This document shows, one piece after another, positions 7,766 to 13,396 of a DNA stretch of 30,351 nt; the first letter of the stretch is position 1; the number at the start of each line of letters is the position of its first letter. Source of the DNA: a virus. Position numbers and translations under genes: made by a program. Below the pieces are notes generated by a model. That model was given only the letters and a program-made list of their open reading frames with translations. It did no database searches and was not told where the DNA came from. The stretch spans positions 1 to 30,351 of IMG/VR virus record IMGVR_UViG_3300028027_000166. The stretch is one strand, 5' to 3'.

Positions 7766-7935
7766 TTTTCTTTACAAGAGCAACAAATCCATTTTTGATT
7801 TAAACCATTATTAAATGTCTGAAAGTATCCAGTATGCTTTGGCTTCTTAATCCTACAATTGTCACAAAGCCTTGTCTCTTGATAGTTTCCTATTAATTTC
7901 TTTACTAATTCTGGTTCTGGCTTCTTGAATGTCAT
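7750..7935 (-). CDS. Small zinc-finger-like protein, 61 aa
   Basis: MTFKKPEPELVKKLIGNYQE precedes CDNC, a linker with FQTFNNGLNQKW, and CCSC. Two CxxC knuckles about 28 residues apart are a typical zinc-ribbon spacing. The start overlaps the 3' end of the Q-like gene by 74 bases in another frame, which is long but has no in-frame alternative start later. Zinc-finger small proteins often accompany antiterminators in phages. The role here is unknown. Confidence 0.6.
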   Translation of the reverse strand: MTFKKPEPELVKKLIGNYQETRLCDNCRIKKPKHTGYFQTFNNGLNQKWICCSCKEKLVDS

Positions 7936-8248
7936 TCTCTAGCTTCTTTACATTGATTCTAAGGTAGTGAGCAATCGCATGGTTACTCTGGTATGGGTGA
8001 CTGACATAAAATGCCTTTAAAGCCCTTCTATGGTGTTCTGGAAGCTCTTTCATGCAAGACTCTACCAACTCGCCATCTTTCCAGTCAATACTTGGCATAT
8101 CTGGATAATCTTCTTCCATGACATTGCCTAGCTCTGGATTGTAGTTCTTTTCAAAAGATCGACAGGTAGAAGGTTGTTTAGGAGATGGATCTTCTAGCCA
8201 TAGTGTTACATAGTATGACCAGTTGAGTAATCTCTCATGGATACTCAT
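7862..8248 (-). CDS. Q-like late antitermination protein (putative)
   Basis: A 128-residue protein. The N-terminus MSIHERLLNWSYYVTLWLED leads to a Ser/Cys/Arg segment (PSTCRSFEKNY) and a linker. A C-terminal sigma-like helical domain follows: ELVESCMKELPEHHRRALKA, then FYV, then SNHAIAHYLRINVKKLENDI. This layout (NW at the start, then 'D..DGELVE..M..LP..HR..LKAFYV' and an HTH-like IAHYLRI) matches the phage Antiterm_Q (PF06530-type) pattern. Its position immediately before a promoter candidate and a perfect terminator at the head of the late genes supports the function. It overlaps the upstream gene as ATGA. Confidence 0.65.
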   Translation of the reverse strand: MSIHERLLNWSYYVTLWLEDPSPKQPSTCRSFEKNYNPELGNVMEEDYPDMPSIDWKDGELVESCMKELPEHHRRALKAFYVSHPYQSNHAIAHYLRINVKKLENDIQEARTRISKEINRKLSRDKAL

Positions 8249-8934
8249 TTAAAGAACTCCTTGCTAAATTCTGGCATATTGCTGTCTATCCATGCTTTCG
8301 CTTCTAAATGGTTTTTATTGTTATCCATGCCTATAGTTTGTGATCCAACATGGTGGACATAGCTTCTAGATATAAAGTTTTGGTATCCCATTGACAACAT
8401 TTCTAAGCATTGAATGTCATCACTATACCAATTAATAGGTTTGAAATCTACCCAAGCATCCTTAGAGATATAGGCAAATAGTGGAGAGATAACTTCTACC
8501 TCATTGATGCAATATTCCTCTTTGTATTTGTCTCCATGCCTTTCTGTACCAAACCTGATATTTTGGGCTTCTCTGACATAATCTGAGCGACTAGCTACCC
8601 ATCCCAATTTGGGACTAGCATCAATCTTAGCTAGATGGTCTTTCAGTCTTTGGACATCCTGATTTAGCAGTAGGTAGGAGTGTGGAGTTAAAACAATATC
8701 GTCATTAGCCACAATGATTTCATCATGCTCCTTAAATGCCTCGGCAACTACAGCATTGTAAGAATCACCAAAGTTATCAAAGTCATTGGGTAGTGTGATT
8801 GTTCGGTGGTTAGGCAGAATATGGTCGTAACCTGCTGTATAGATGACTACATCATCTGTAACATATTGGTTGATTGATTCTAGTAAAACAGGCATACAGC
8901 GACCAGTTTTAGTTGCTATGACTATGGCTTGCAT
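8245..8934 (-). CDS. Glycosyltransferase-like protein (GT-A type)
   Basis: A 229-residue protein. MQAIVIATKTGRCMPVLLES resembles the N-terminal nucleotide-binding strand-helix of GT2/GT-A enzymes. EIIVANDDIVL (72-82) supplies a D-x-D-like NDD at 77-79, and WYSDDIQCLEMLSMGY (169-184) a second acidic motif. HHVGSQT near the C-terminus is common in such enzymes. There is no membrane segment. It may modify a virion, host surface or DNA component; the acceptor cannot be read from sequence. Its start overlaps the Ref-like gene by 13 bases and its stop overlaps the Q-like ATG. Confidence 0.65.
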   Translation of the reverse strand: MQAIVIATKTGRCMPVLLESINQYVTDDVVIYTAGYDHILPNHRTITLPNDFDNFGDSYNAVVAEAFKEHDEIIVANDDIVLTPHSYLLLNQDVQRLKDHLAKIDASPKLGWVASRSDYVREAQNIRFGTERHGDKYKEEYCINEVEVISPLFAYISKDAWVDFKPINWYSDDIQCLEMLSMGYQNFISRSYVHHVGSQTIGMDNNKNHLEAKAWIDSNMPEFSKEFFK

Positions 8935-9197
8935 ATTAATTCCTCAGTTTTCTCTAATAATTCTTCTTCTGTAATACCATATTCTCTTTCAAAAGCCTTT
9001 CTTCCCATGCCATGAATTCCGCCATTACCTCTGTGATGGTATGGACATAAGGGAATGACTGGTGACTTACTTCTAATCCCTGCTCGTCTAATATGGTGCA
9101 ACTCAGGGATTGTTCCTTCATTTCCAAGAAAACGACATAGCGAGCATCCAAGTTCAGCCACCTTTCTAAAATATTGTTTTTCAGCTTTAGTTGCCAA
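8922..9197 (-). CDS. Ref-like RecA-dependent HNH nuclease
   Basis: A 91-residue protein with C18-x2-C21, HHIRR at 34-38, C51-x2-H54-H55 and the tail GGIHGMGRKAFEREYGITEE. The order CxxC...HHIRR...IPLCPYHH...GIHG.GRKAFE is the signature of the P1 Ref family (RecA-dependent nuclease), which cuts DNA in RecA-bound displacement loops. The start is TTG at 9197, overlapping the upstream stop by 11 bases; no ATG exists before the metal-binding cysteines. It likely acts in recombination or repair within the replication arm. Confidence 0.8.
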   Translation of the reverse strand: MATKAEKQYFRKVAELGCSLCRFLGNEGTIPELHHIRRAGIRSKSPVIPLCPYHHRGNGGIHGMGRKAFEREYGITEEELLEKTEELICKP

Positions 9198-9627
9198 GAT
9201 CTAAAGTCCTATATTTAACCCCATCATTCCATTGCTTATCTGTGGCTTGTTGGTACAATTCAATCACTTGGTCAGGGGTTCTGAAGGTAGGAGTATTTTG
9301 CCCAGAAAAGCAGAAGGCATACCAAAGAGGACATTCTCTGCTGTGATACCACTCAATAAACTGAGGAATCATGGCTATTTCAGATCCTTTGATATTCGCA
9401 GTACCTTTGACACTAACCAGTCTTGTACCTTTGTTACTACAAACGATATAGTCAGGAAGATTCCTAACAAGAGGGTTAATGGTATAAAAATTAGGAATAG
9501 GATCTTTTTTTTCATCAAAGCCAAGCCTTCTATAAAATACTTGTTTACTTTCGCAATATTGCTCAAATAACTCCTCACCTAGATTTCTTCCAGAGTTTCT
9601 CTGAGTATAGGAGTTATTGCCATTCAT
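9187..9627 (-). CDS. Putative PD-(D/E)XK-type nuclease, 146 aa
   Basis: Residues NLPDYIV (56-62) then GTRLVSVKGTANIK (67-80) resemble the core strands of PD-(D/E)XK nucleases (PD58-59 and K74), with helix residue E18/E19 before them. The usual Glu of E-x-K is Ser72 here, so the acidic ligand may have moved or the enzyme may be inactive. A WYHSRECPLWYAFCFSG strand follows. It is flanked by two other nucleases in a replication arm, fitting resolvase or recombination functions. The fold call is inference from motif spacing. Confidence 0.5.
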   Translation of the reverse strand: MNGNNSYTQRNSGRNLGEELFEQYCESKQVFYRRLGFDEKKDPIPNFYTINPLVRNLPDYIVCSNKGTRLVSVKGTANIKGSEIAMIPQFIEWYHSRECPLWYAFCFSGQNTPTFRTPDQVIELYQQATDKQWNDGVKYRTLDLGN

Positions 9628-9980
9628 CTTGTAGCTCGATCCTGTGACCGGTTAGATGCCTCTGTAGTGCGCCATATCTCAGCTCTTAGCTTTGCAGCCT
9701 CTAGGAAGTATTTGAGCTTTTCTTCTTCAAGCATGGCTACCTTGATTCCCTCAACAATGACCAAGTAGTCAGGATGAGCTAAAGCATAATGCTCTGCTCT
9801 AGTGATTGAGTTCTCATTGCACTTCATAATCAAATCAGCCTTCTTAACCTTCAAGAAGTTCTCTAGGTAAACCCTATTTGACTTGGCTTCTGCATACTTT
9901 GGTGCATTTTCAATGATGAAACTAACAGCCTTGTTAGGGTCTATAGTTGTCATGCTTTGGTTGATTTGTTCTTTGTCCAT
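9624..9980 (-). CDS. Helical phage protein, 118 aa, in the replication arm
   Basis: MDKEQINQSMTTIDPNKAVS is followed by almost continuous predicted helix: FIIENAPKYAEAKSNRVYLE, KADLIMKCN, EHYALAHPDYLVIVEGI, KLKYFLEAAKLRAEIWRTTE. I have seen this pattern (AEAKAxRxYLExFLKxxKA... LAHPxYxxxxEGI...) next to phage recombination or SSB genes, but it has no assigned activity. The stop overlaps the next ATG as ATGA. A GGAG site lies about 11 bases before the ATG. Confidence 0.6.
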   Translation of the reverse strand: MDKEQINQSMTTIDPNKAVSFIIENAPKYAEAKSNRVYLENFLKVKKADLIMKCNENSITRAEHYALAHPDYLVIVEGIKVAMLEEEKLKYFLEAAKLRAEIWRTTEASNRSQDRATR

Positions 9981-10135
9981 TGTGTAATCATCTCCGATTC
10001 AAGTTCAAGTCTAGCTGGTTTTCCTCTCTTGCTTTCGACATTAGCCAGATACAATCTTCTGGCTTGCAAAGGCATACTGAGAGCAAATCTAGCCTCGCAT
10101 TGTTTCCTGTGTTCTTCATGCTCGTTTGCAGACAT
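9950..10135 (-). CDS. DUF7696-like protein, 61 aa
   Basis: HRKQCEARFALSMPLQARRL then YLANVESKRGKPARLELESE matches the small phage family with HRxxCEARxxLxMPxxxRRxYLxxVExxRGxxAxxxLxxE, which I recall as DUF7696. It is basic and helical. It overlaps the loader gene upstream by 20 bases and the next gene downstream by 31 bases. This family commonly sits beside replication genes of phages infecting Betaproteobacteria. The function is unknown. Confidence 0.65.
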   Translation of the reverse strand: MSANEHEEHRKQCEARFALSMPLQARRLYLANVESKRGKPARLELESEMITQWTKNKSTKA

Positions 10136-10487
10136 TCTTAAGTATCTCTTGGATTCTTGCCTTGTTCTTTTCTTTTTGTTCTTGAGTTAATTCATCACCA
10201 AGAGCTAAAACTGTAGGAACATAGCAATTCTTTAGCAACTCCATAAATTGTGGCAGACTTGGTGGCTCTGGTGGCAGGTTAGCTAGAACCTTTTTTAAAG
10301 CATCAGGCTTATGCTCATAAGGTGCTAGTTTAATAGCCCAAGTGTCCATAGCATTAGCCATTCCAGCATCAAGACCATTAGGTAATATTTCACCTAGTTT
10401 CCACATATTCATCCACCTAGTACCATAATGGGCTTGCATAGTGTTAAATATCTTAACGATCCATGAATCAGGCAATCTGTTTGACAT
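10116..10487 (-). CDS. P-like replication protein / helicase loader (putative)
   Basis: A protein of about 123 residues. MSNRLPDSWIVKIFNTMQAH then YGTRWMNMWKLG, with a WAIKLAPYEHKPDALKKVLA and PPSLPQFMELLKNC segment, matches the layout of replication protein P-type genes that follow DUF1376 initiators in Burkholderiales phages. The start was chosen at 10487 because a GGAG site lies 6 bases upstream. The ATG at 10493 is immediately adjacent to GGAG and less likely. It overlaps the initiator 3' end by 20 bases. It would load the host DnaB helicase at the origin (inference). Confidence 0.6.
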   Translation of the reverse strand: MSNRLPDSWIVKIFNTMQAHYGTRWMNMWKLGEILPNGLDAGMANAMDTWAIKLAPYEHKPDALKKVLANLPPEPPSLPQFMELLKNCYVPTVLALGDELTQEQKEKNKARIQEILKNVCKRA

Positions 10488-11190
10488 TATCATCTCCTAA
10501 ACCAAAAGCCAATCTAGCAAAAGCTGCATTGCCATTTTCTTTGTAAACAGGTGGTTTATCTTTTACCCACTCAGCTTCAAAGTTAGCCCATTGTTTCTCA
10601 ATGCACTTTAAAGCAACTTGTTGCAAAGACCATCCTAACTTTTTACCTTCTTCTCGAATTCTTTTTTCAATTCTTTCAGACCAATCCTTTTTATGCTTTT
10701 TCCTAATCTTCATCCATTCTTTAAAATCATTAGCATCAACATCTAAAGGTATATATATATCTTTTTTTATTGAAGGTGAAGGTGAAGGTGATGGGCATTG
10801 CTTAAGCATTGCTTGTGCATTGCTATTAGCATTGCTTGTAGCATCATTTTGTTGTTTTTTCCATCTAGCATTAGCAGCATCCACAGCTCTTTGGTGATTT
10901 TTAGCCTTGTTATCCACAGCTTGAGCTAATTCTTGCTCTACTCGCTTATGAACCCAAGAACCACCTTCTATGCTAAAGAATTGCTCTAGCATTGCTCTAG
11001 CATTACTCCAAGCATCAGGAGATAGCTTGGTAATTTGAGCTAAAACTTGGTCATTGTCAGGAAGCCTACCAGACCGCCAATAATCCATTAGCAGTAATAG
11101 ATAAGCTCCATGCTGTTCTGTAGTAAGCCTAGATGTATCGGCTAAGTAGTCCCCTATATACAAGGGCATCCATATATCAGTTTTTTGCAT
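10468..11190 (-). CDS. DUF1376 replication initiator (O-like)
   Basis: A 240-residue protein. The N-terminal DUF1376 domain (about 5-60) reads IWMPLYIGDYLADTSRLTTE then QHGAYLLLLMDYWRSGRLPD, a winged-helix-like module found in phage initiators. A low-complexity linker follows (SNANSNAQAML, then PSPSPSPS), and then a basic helical C-terminus (KEWMKIRKKHKKDWSERIEK) that may contact the loader. The linker DNA carries GCATTGCT iterons next to an AT-rich tract, as the lambda O gene carries its own origin. GAGGAAGAT precedes the ATG. Confidence 0.75.
   Translation of the reverse strand: MQKTDIWMPLYIGDYLADTSRLTTEQHGAYLLLLMDYWRSGRLPDNDQVLAQITKLSPDAWSNARAMLEQFFSIEGGSWVHKRVEQELAQAVDNKAKNHQRAVDAANARWKKQQNDATSNANSNAQAMLKQCPSPSPSPSIKKDIYIPLDVDANDFKEWMKIRKKHKKDWSERIEKRIREEGKKLGWSLQQVALKCIEKQWANFEAEWVKDKPPVYKENGNAAFARLAFGLGDDNVKQIA
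10743..10846. other. Candidate origin: four iterons plus AT-rich tract inside the initiator gene
   Basis: On the plus strand GCATTGCT recurs at 10795, 10806, 10817 and 10829 (periods 11, 11 and 12 bases), followed by a partial GCATC at 10841. On one side, 10750-10770 is nearly pure A/T (TATATATATAT then CTTTTTTTATT), separated by a (GAAGGT)n hexamer repeat at 10772-10793. The one-turn spacing puts all iterons on one helix face. The arrangement mirrors lambda ori, where O-binding iterons and an AT-rich unwinding region lie within gene O. Confidence 0.6.
10978..11016. repeat. Second iteron cluster in the initiator gene
   Basis: Three tandem units GAATTGCTCTA (10978), GCATTGCTCTA (10989) and GCATTACTCCAA (11000), then GCATC (11012), have the same 11-12 base period and core as the cluster at 10795-10846, about 140 bases away. 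They may be accessory initiator sites or relics of repeat expansion. Their coding sense is S-N-A-R-A-M-L-E-Q. Confidence 0.5.
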
Positions 11191-11224
11191 ATCTTCCTCA
11201 TCAGCAGAGCATCACAATTAGGGA

Positions 11225-11275
11225 ACTGGCAGGTGGTGTGATGAAGTCCACTTTTCGAGAGCTACTCTAGCCAGT
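11225..11275 (-). other. Possible three-way-junction RNA in the initiator leader
   Basis: In the 92-base gap before the DUF1376 gene, the minus strand can fold into an outer stem ACTGGC/GCCAGT (6 bp) enclosing hairpins AGAG-tag-CTCT and GTGG-(11 nt)-CCAC. It ends 34 bases before the ATG. The inner stems are only 4 bp, so this could be chance. Nothing else was found in the gap except the GAGGAAGAT ribosome site. Confidence 0.3.
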
Positions 11276-11282
11276 AATCAGA

Positions 11283-11558
11283 TTAAACCATATTTTTTAC
11301 AAAATCAATAGCTTCTTGTGGATTATTTATTCTTACTACTGGTGATCCTTGCCAAGTCCTTTGAAACTCTAGCTGCGCTGGTGTGAATGATGCCTTGTCA
11401 TCTCGCTTGACTTCTATAAGGTAGGTCTGACCATTCATGCCACACAAGAGATCTGGGCAGCCCTTGCCGACTTCGTGCAGGTGGAATACAGACATCCCCA
11501 TAGCTCTTAGGTGTTCGACTATGGCTTTCTGGTTAATATCAACTCTCTTAGCTCTCAT
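11283..11558 (-). CDS. VRR-NUC-type nuclease, 91 aa
   Basis: The PD-(D/E)XK core is complete: GCPDLLCG (33-40, D36) and TYLIEVKRDD (45-54, E49 and K51), then FTPAQLEFQRTW and GSPVVRINNPQEA. This is the compact VRR-NUC/Holliday-junction-resolvase-like form common in phages. It is the first gene of the leftward arm, next to the divergent control region. It probably trims or resolves branched replication or recombination intermediates. The start is ATG at 11558 with a weak GGAAAA site; conserved residues begin near residue 20. Confidence 0.8.
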   Translation of the reverse strand: MRAKRVDINQKAIVEHLRAMGMSVFHLHEVGKGCPDLLCGMNGQTYLIEVKRDDKASFTPAQLEFQRTWQGSPVVRINNPQEAIDFVKNMV

Positions 11559-11599
11559 TGTTGTTTTTCCGCAACTTAGGGTTTTCCTTACTAATTATT

Positions 11600-11629
11600 T
11601 TTACATTGTAAGGTTATTGTAAGTTTCAA
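11600..11629 (-). promoter_or_regulatory. Candidate leftward early promoter
   Basis: On the minus strand, TTGAAA (11629-11624) lies 18 bases before TGTAAA (11605-11600), upstream of the VRR-NUC gene in the 125-base divergent gap 11559-11683. The -35 matches consensus at 5 of 6 positions and the -10 at 4 of 6. The palindrome at 11601-11611 overlaps the -10. No convincing rightward sigma70 promoter was found, although one must serve the plus-strand operon. Confidence 0.4.
11601..11626. promoter_or_regulatory. Operator-like palindrome and 11-base direct repeat
   Basis: TTACATTGTAA (11601-11611) is a perfect odd palindrome. ATTGTAAGGTT (11605-11615) and ATTGTAAGTTT (11616-11626) are 11-base direct repeats with one mismatch, one helical turn apart. 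They lie between the divergent gene blocks and over the candidate leftward -10, where a regulator or host factor would act. No repressor gene was recognised beside them. Confidence 0.45.
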
Positions 11630-11683
11630 AAATTAAATTAACCATGTAGGAAGTTTTTTTGTTTAACTGTTTAGGAGAATCAA

Positions 11684-11839
11684 ATGGAAACTTTAACAAC
11701 ACCAAATGGCTATGTAATCACACCAGAAATGGAGTTACTAATTAAATCAGAAGTTTTATTAGCAACAGGTGAAACAATCACTTCAGAAGAAGTTTGCAAG
11801 TTGTGCGATATTTTTAAAAGCCTAACTGACGAGCAGTAA
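11684..11839 (+). CDS. 51-residue acidic protein, first gene of the rightward operon
   Basis: METLTTPNGYVITPEMELLI then KSEVLLATGETITSEEVCKL then CDIFKSLTDEQ. A strong AGGAG site lies 7 bases before the ATG. The protein is soluble, acidic and helical, with two cysteines. I do not recognise a family. Being first in an early operon makes a regulatory or host-takeover role possible, but nothing in the sequence proves it. Confidence 0.65.
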   Translation: METLTTPNGYVITPEMELLIKSEVLLATGETITSEEVCKLCDIFKSLTDEQ

Positions 11840-11847
11840 ACTGCGAA

Positions 11848-11863
11848 ACCCTAGCAATAGGGT
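11848..11863 (+). other. GNRA-tetraloop hairpin between the first two early genes
   Basis: ACCCTA-GCAA-TAGGGT is a perfect 6-bp stem closed by a GCAA loop, 8 bases after the first gene's stop. No T-run follows, so it is unlikely to be an efficient intrinsic terminator. It may be an RNA-stability or processing element. Confidence 0.4.
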
Positions 11864-11894
11864 CTTAGGATTAACAAGTTTAAGGAGAGTTCAA

Positions 11895-12065
11895 ATGAAT
11901 TACAAAGAAAACGACCTAGTAACCATTAATGGCATAGATGATTGCCAATTTAGAGTGGTTATGTTTAGCGAAAAAAGTCTTAATTTGATGCTAAACAAAT
12001 GTGGCACAAATCAATTGTGGTCTGCTCATTCTGAAGAAGTAACACTAGTTGAGGAGAGCCAATAA
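11895..12065 (+). CDS. 56-residue small protein
   Basis: MNYKENDLVTINGIDDCQFR then VVMFSEKSLNLMLNKCGTNQ. An AAGGAGAG site lies 6 bases upstream. The opening Y-K-E-N-D-L-V-T-I-N-G and V-V-M-F pattern suggests a small beta-barrel, similar to short phage proteins with a KOW/SH3-like start. That fold call is a guess. The stop overlaps the next ATG as TAATG. Confidence 0.6.
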   Translation: MNYKENDLVTINGIDDCQFRVVMFSEKSLNLMLNKCGTNQLWSAHSEEVTLVEESQ

Positions 12066-12145
12066 TGAAAGTTACTAAGTTAGATATTTTTGGTGCAGCA
12101 GTTTTAGGCGCAGTTATTGGTTCAATGTTTGCTTTGTTTATTTAA
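12065..12145 (+). CDS. 26-residue single-pass membrane peptide
   Basis: MKVTKLDIFGAAVLGAVIGS then MFALFI: a short basic N-terminus and one hydrophobic, glycine-spaced segment of about 17 residues. It starts in a TAATG overlap and has a GAGGAG site in the preceding gene. It is tiny, but context and composition support translation. A membrane role is clear from composition; its target is unknown. Confidence 0.5.
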   Translation: MKVTKLDIFGAAVLGAVIGSMFALFI

Positions 12146-12155
12146 GGAGAAGATG

Positions 12156-12407
12156 ATGACTTTTGAAGAACTAGTTAATGACTTTATGGCTGATGAATAT
12201 AACCCATGCAAGGTTAATAACTTCCTAGAAGCTATGGAACAGACCAGCAAAGAACAAGGTGAAAGATTACAAGAGTTGCTAGAGAACAGAGACTTTGAGA
12301 CTCTAGGCAGATGGGTCTGGAATCACACAGTAGAAGTCATGGAAGGTTATGCCAATGACAGGGCTAACTATGAGATGGACTTAAGAACTCAATGGGATGA
12401 GAGATGA
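12156..12407 (+). CDS. Acidic helical protein, 83 aa
   Basis: MTFEELVNDFMADEYNPCKV... ends EMDLRTQWDER. The frame stays open further upstream, but AAGGAG lies 6 bases before the ATG at 12156, which decides the start; the ATG at 12153 is too close. EALEQTSKE-like helices, a GRWVWNHTVEVMEGYAND segment and a net negative charge are seen. No family is recognised. The stop overlaps the next ATG (ATGA). Confidence 0.65.
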   Translation: MTFEELVNDFMADEYNPCKVNNFLEAMEQTSKEQGERLQELLENRDFETLGRWVWNHTVEVMEGYANDRANYEMDLRTQWDER

Positions 12408-12607
12408 AGTTTAATTGTGGTGAATCAAGAAAAGAAAAAATAAAAAGATTAGAAAAGTGGCATGATTGGTTTGCTTGGCATCCAGTAAGACTTGGAGAAA
12501 AAGATTGCAGATGGTTTGAAACAATACAAAGAAAAGGCTCATTAAAGTGGTATGGAGAACCTGATGCTTGGTTTGAATGGGAATATAGAGAAAGTGAGAA
12601 ATTATGA
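12404..12607 (+). CDS. Trp-rich basic protein, 67 aa
   Basis: MKFNCGESRKEKIKRLEKWH then DWFAWHPVRLGEKDCRWFET, with eight tryptophans in 67 residues. W-H-x-W-F-A-W-H-P-V-R-x-G-x-x-D-C-R-W-F-E is a pattern I associate with small phage proteins of unknown function ('KLCFAWLPVRL'-type sequences). It overlaps its neighbours as ATGA on both sides. Confidence 0.65.
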   Translation: MKFNCGESRKEKIKRLEKWHDWFAWHPVRLGEKDCRWFETIQRKGSLKWYGEPDAWFEWEYRESEKL

Positions 12608-12711
12608 TTACTAAATACCGCAGACTAAGAATGTCAGGATTGTGTAAGTCTACAGCTCTATATTTTTGTTGGCGCAGTTTTGTTAATAAGTTTTTTAGGA
12701 GAAATAAATGA
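12604..12711 (+). CDS. 35-residue basic peptide
   Basis: MITKYRRLRMSGLCKSTALY then FCWRSFVNKFFRRNK. It begins in an ATGA overlap with the previous gene and ends in an ATGA overlap with the annealing-protein gene, so its translation may couple the two. The TTTTTAGGAGAAATAA ribosome site of the next gene lies in its 3' end. Net charge is strongly positive. The function is unknown, and the gene could be a translational relay. Confidence 0.45.
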   Translation: MITKYRRLRMSGLCKSTALYFCWRSFVNKFFRRNK

Positions 12712-13238
12712 GTAAATATGCAGAATTAAGAAAGATTGATGTCTCAAGCAAGATTGAGAAAAAGAATGGTCTTAGCTATTTGTCATGGGCTTGGGCTTGT
12801 GACCAGTTGTTACAACAAGATCCTATGGCTACTTGGAATTATGGTCAGCCAGTATTGTTTGGTGAGACTGTGATGGTGTTCTGCACAGTAAATGCTTTTG
12901 GCAAGTCTATGACTGCACAGTTACCTGTGATGGACTATCGCAATAAAGCTATTCCTAACCCAGATGCTTTTGCAGTTAATACAGCAATGATGAGATGCCT
13001 AGCCAAAGCTATCGCATTGCATGGTATTGGCTTGTATATCTATGCTGGTGAAGATTTGCCACAGGAAGATGCAGAGCCTGTAGATGTCAATTCACTAGTA
13101 GAAGCCATTGGTCTTTGTACCGATATGGAGCAACTAAAGACTGCTTTTGCACAGGCTTACAAAGTAGCAAGCAAAGACAAGCAAGCATTGAAACTAATCA
13201 ATGATGCCAAAGAGTTAAAGAAGAAGGAGTTAGCATGA
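12708..13238 (+). CDS. DUF1071 single-strand annealing protein
   Basis: A 176-residue protein. NGLSYLSWAWACDQL (20-34), LPVMDYRNKAIPNPDAF (72-88) and NTAMMRCLAKAIALHG (91-106) followed by LGLYIYAGEDLP-type sequence are the DUF1071 hallmarks, a family of phage recombinases that anneal ssDNA. A helical Lys-rich tail follows. It pairs with the YqaJ exonuclease at 13655 and the SSB-like protein at 14816, forming a Red-like recombination set. AGGAG lies 8 bases before the ATG, which overlaps the preceding stop (ATGA). Confidence 0.85.
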   Translation: MSKYAELRKIDVSSKIEKKNGLSYLSWAWACDQLLQQDPMATWNYGQPVLFGETVMVFCTVNAFGKSMTAQLPVMDYRNKAIPNPDAFAVNTAMMRCLAKAIALHGIGLYIYAGEDLPQEDAEPVDVNSLVEAIGLCTDMEQLKTAFAQAYKVASKDKQALKLINDAKELKKKELA

Positions 13239-13396
13239 ACCACTTAGACAATATTGATAAACCATATATTCCAGCAGCTAAGACGAATATCTTGGAAACA
13301 CTCAGAAAACTAGGATGGACACCACCTAGCGAAGATAAAAGATTTATTGAAAAATGGCAGACTTACAAACACTTAGCATGGAGAAACGAGCAATGA
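13235..13396 (+). CDS. 53-residue protein after the annealing protein
   Basis: MNHLDNIDKPYIPAAKTNIL then ETLRKLGWTPPSEDKRFIEK then WQTYKHLAWRNEQ. A G-W-x-P-P-S-E motif and W-x-x-Y-K-x-L recall small phage proteins of unknown role. It is coupled by ATGA at both ends. Confidence 0.6.
   Translation: MNHLDNIDKPYIPAAKTNILETLRKLGWTPPSEDKRFIEKWQTYKHLAWRNEQ

Noticed and set aside
7698-7814. Plus-strand ORF of 38 codons preceded by a good GGGAGATAAAA site
   Set aside because: It lies antisense to the zinc-knuckle ORF and across the late promoter candidate, has low-complexity Lys/Phe/Asn content, and no neighbour on that strand.
10772-10793. Hexamer repeat GAAGGT as a possible CRISPR or regulatory array
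   Set aside because: It is a short simple repeat coding Pro-Ser in the initiator linker; no spacers exist.
12117-12155. Longer start for the 83-residue protein at 12156
   Set aside because: It would overlap the membrane-peptide gene and lacks a ribosome site, whereas AAGGAG is correctly placed before 12156.
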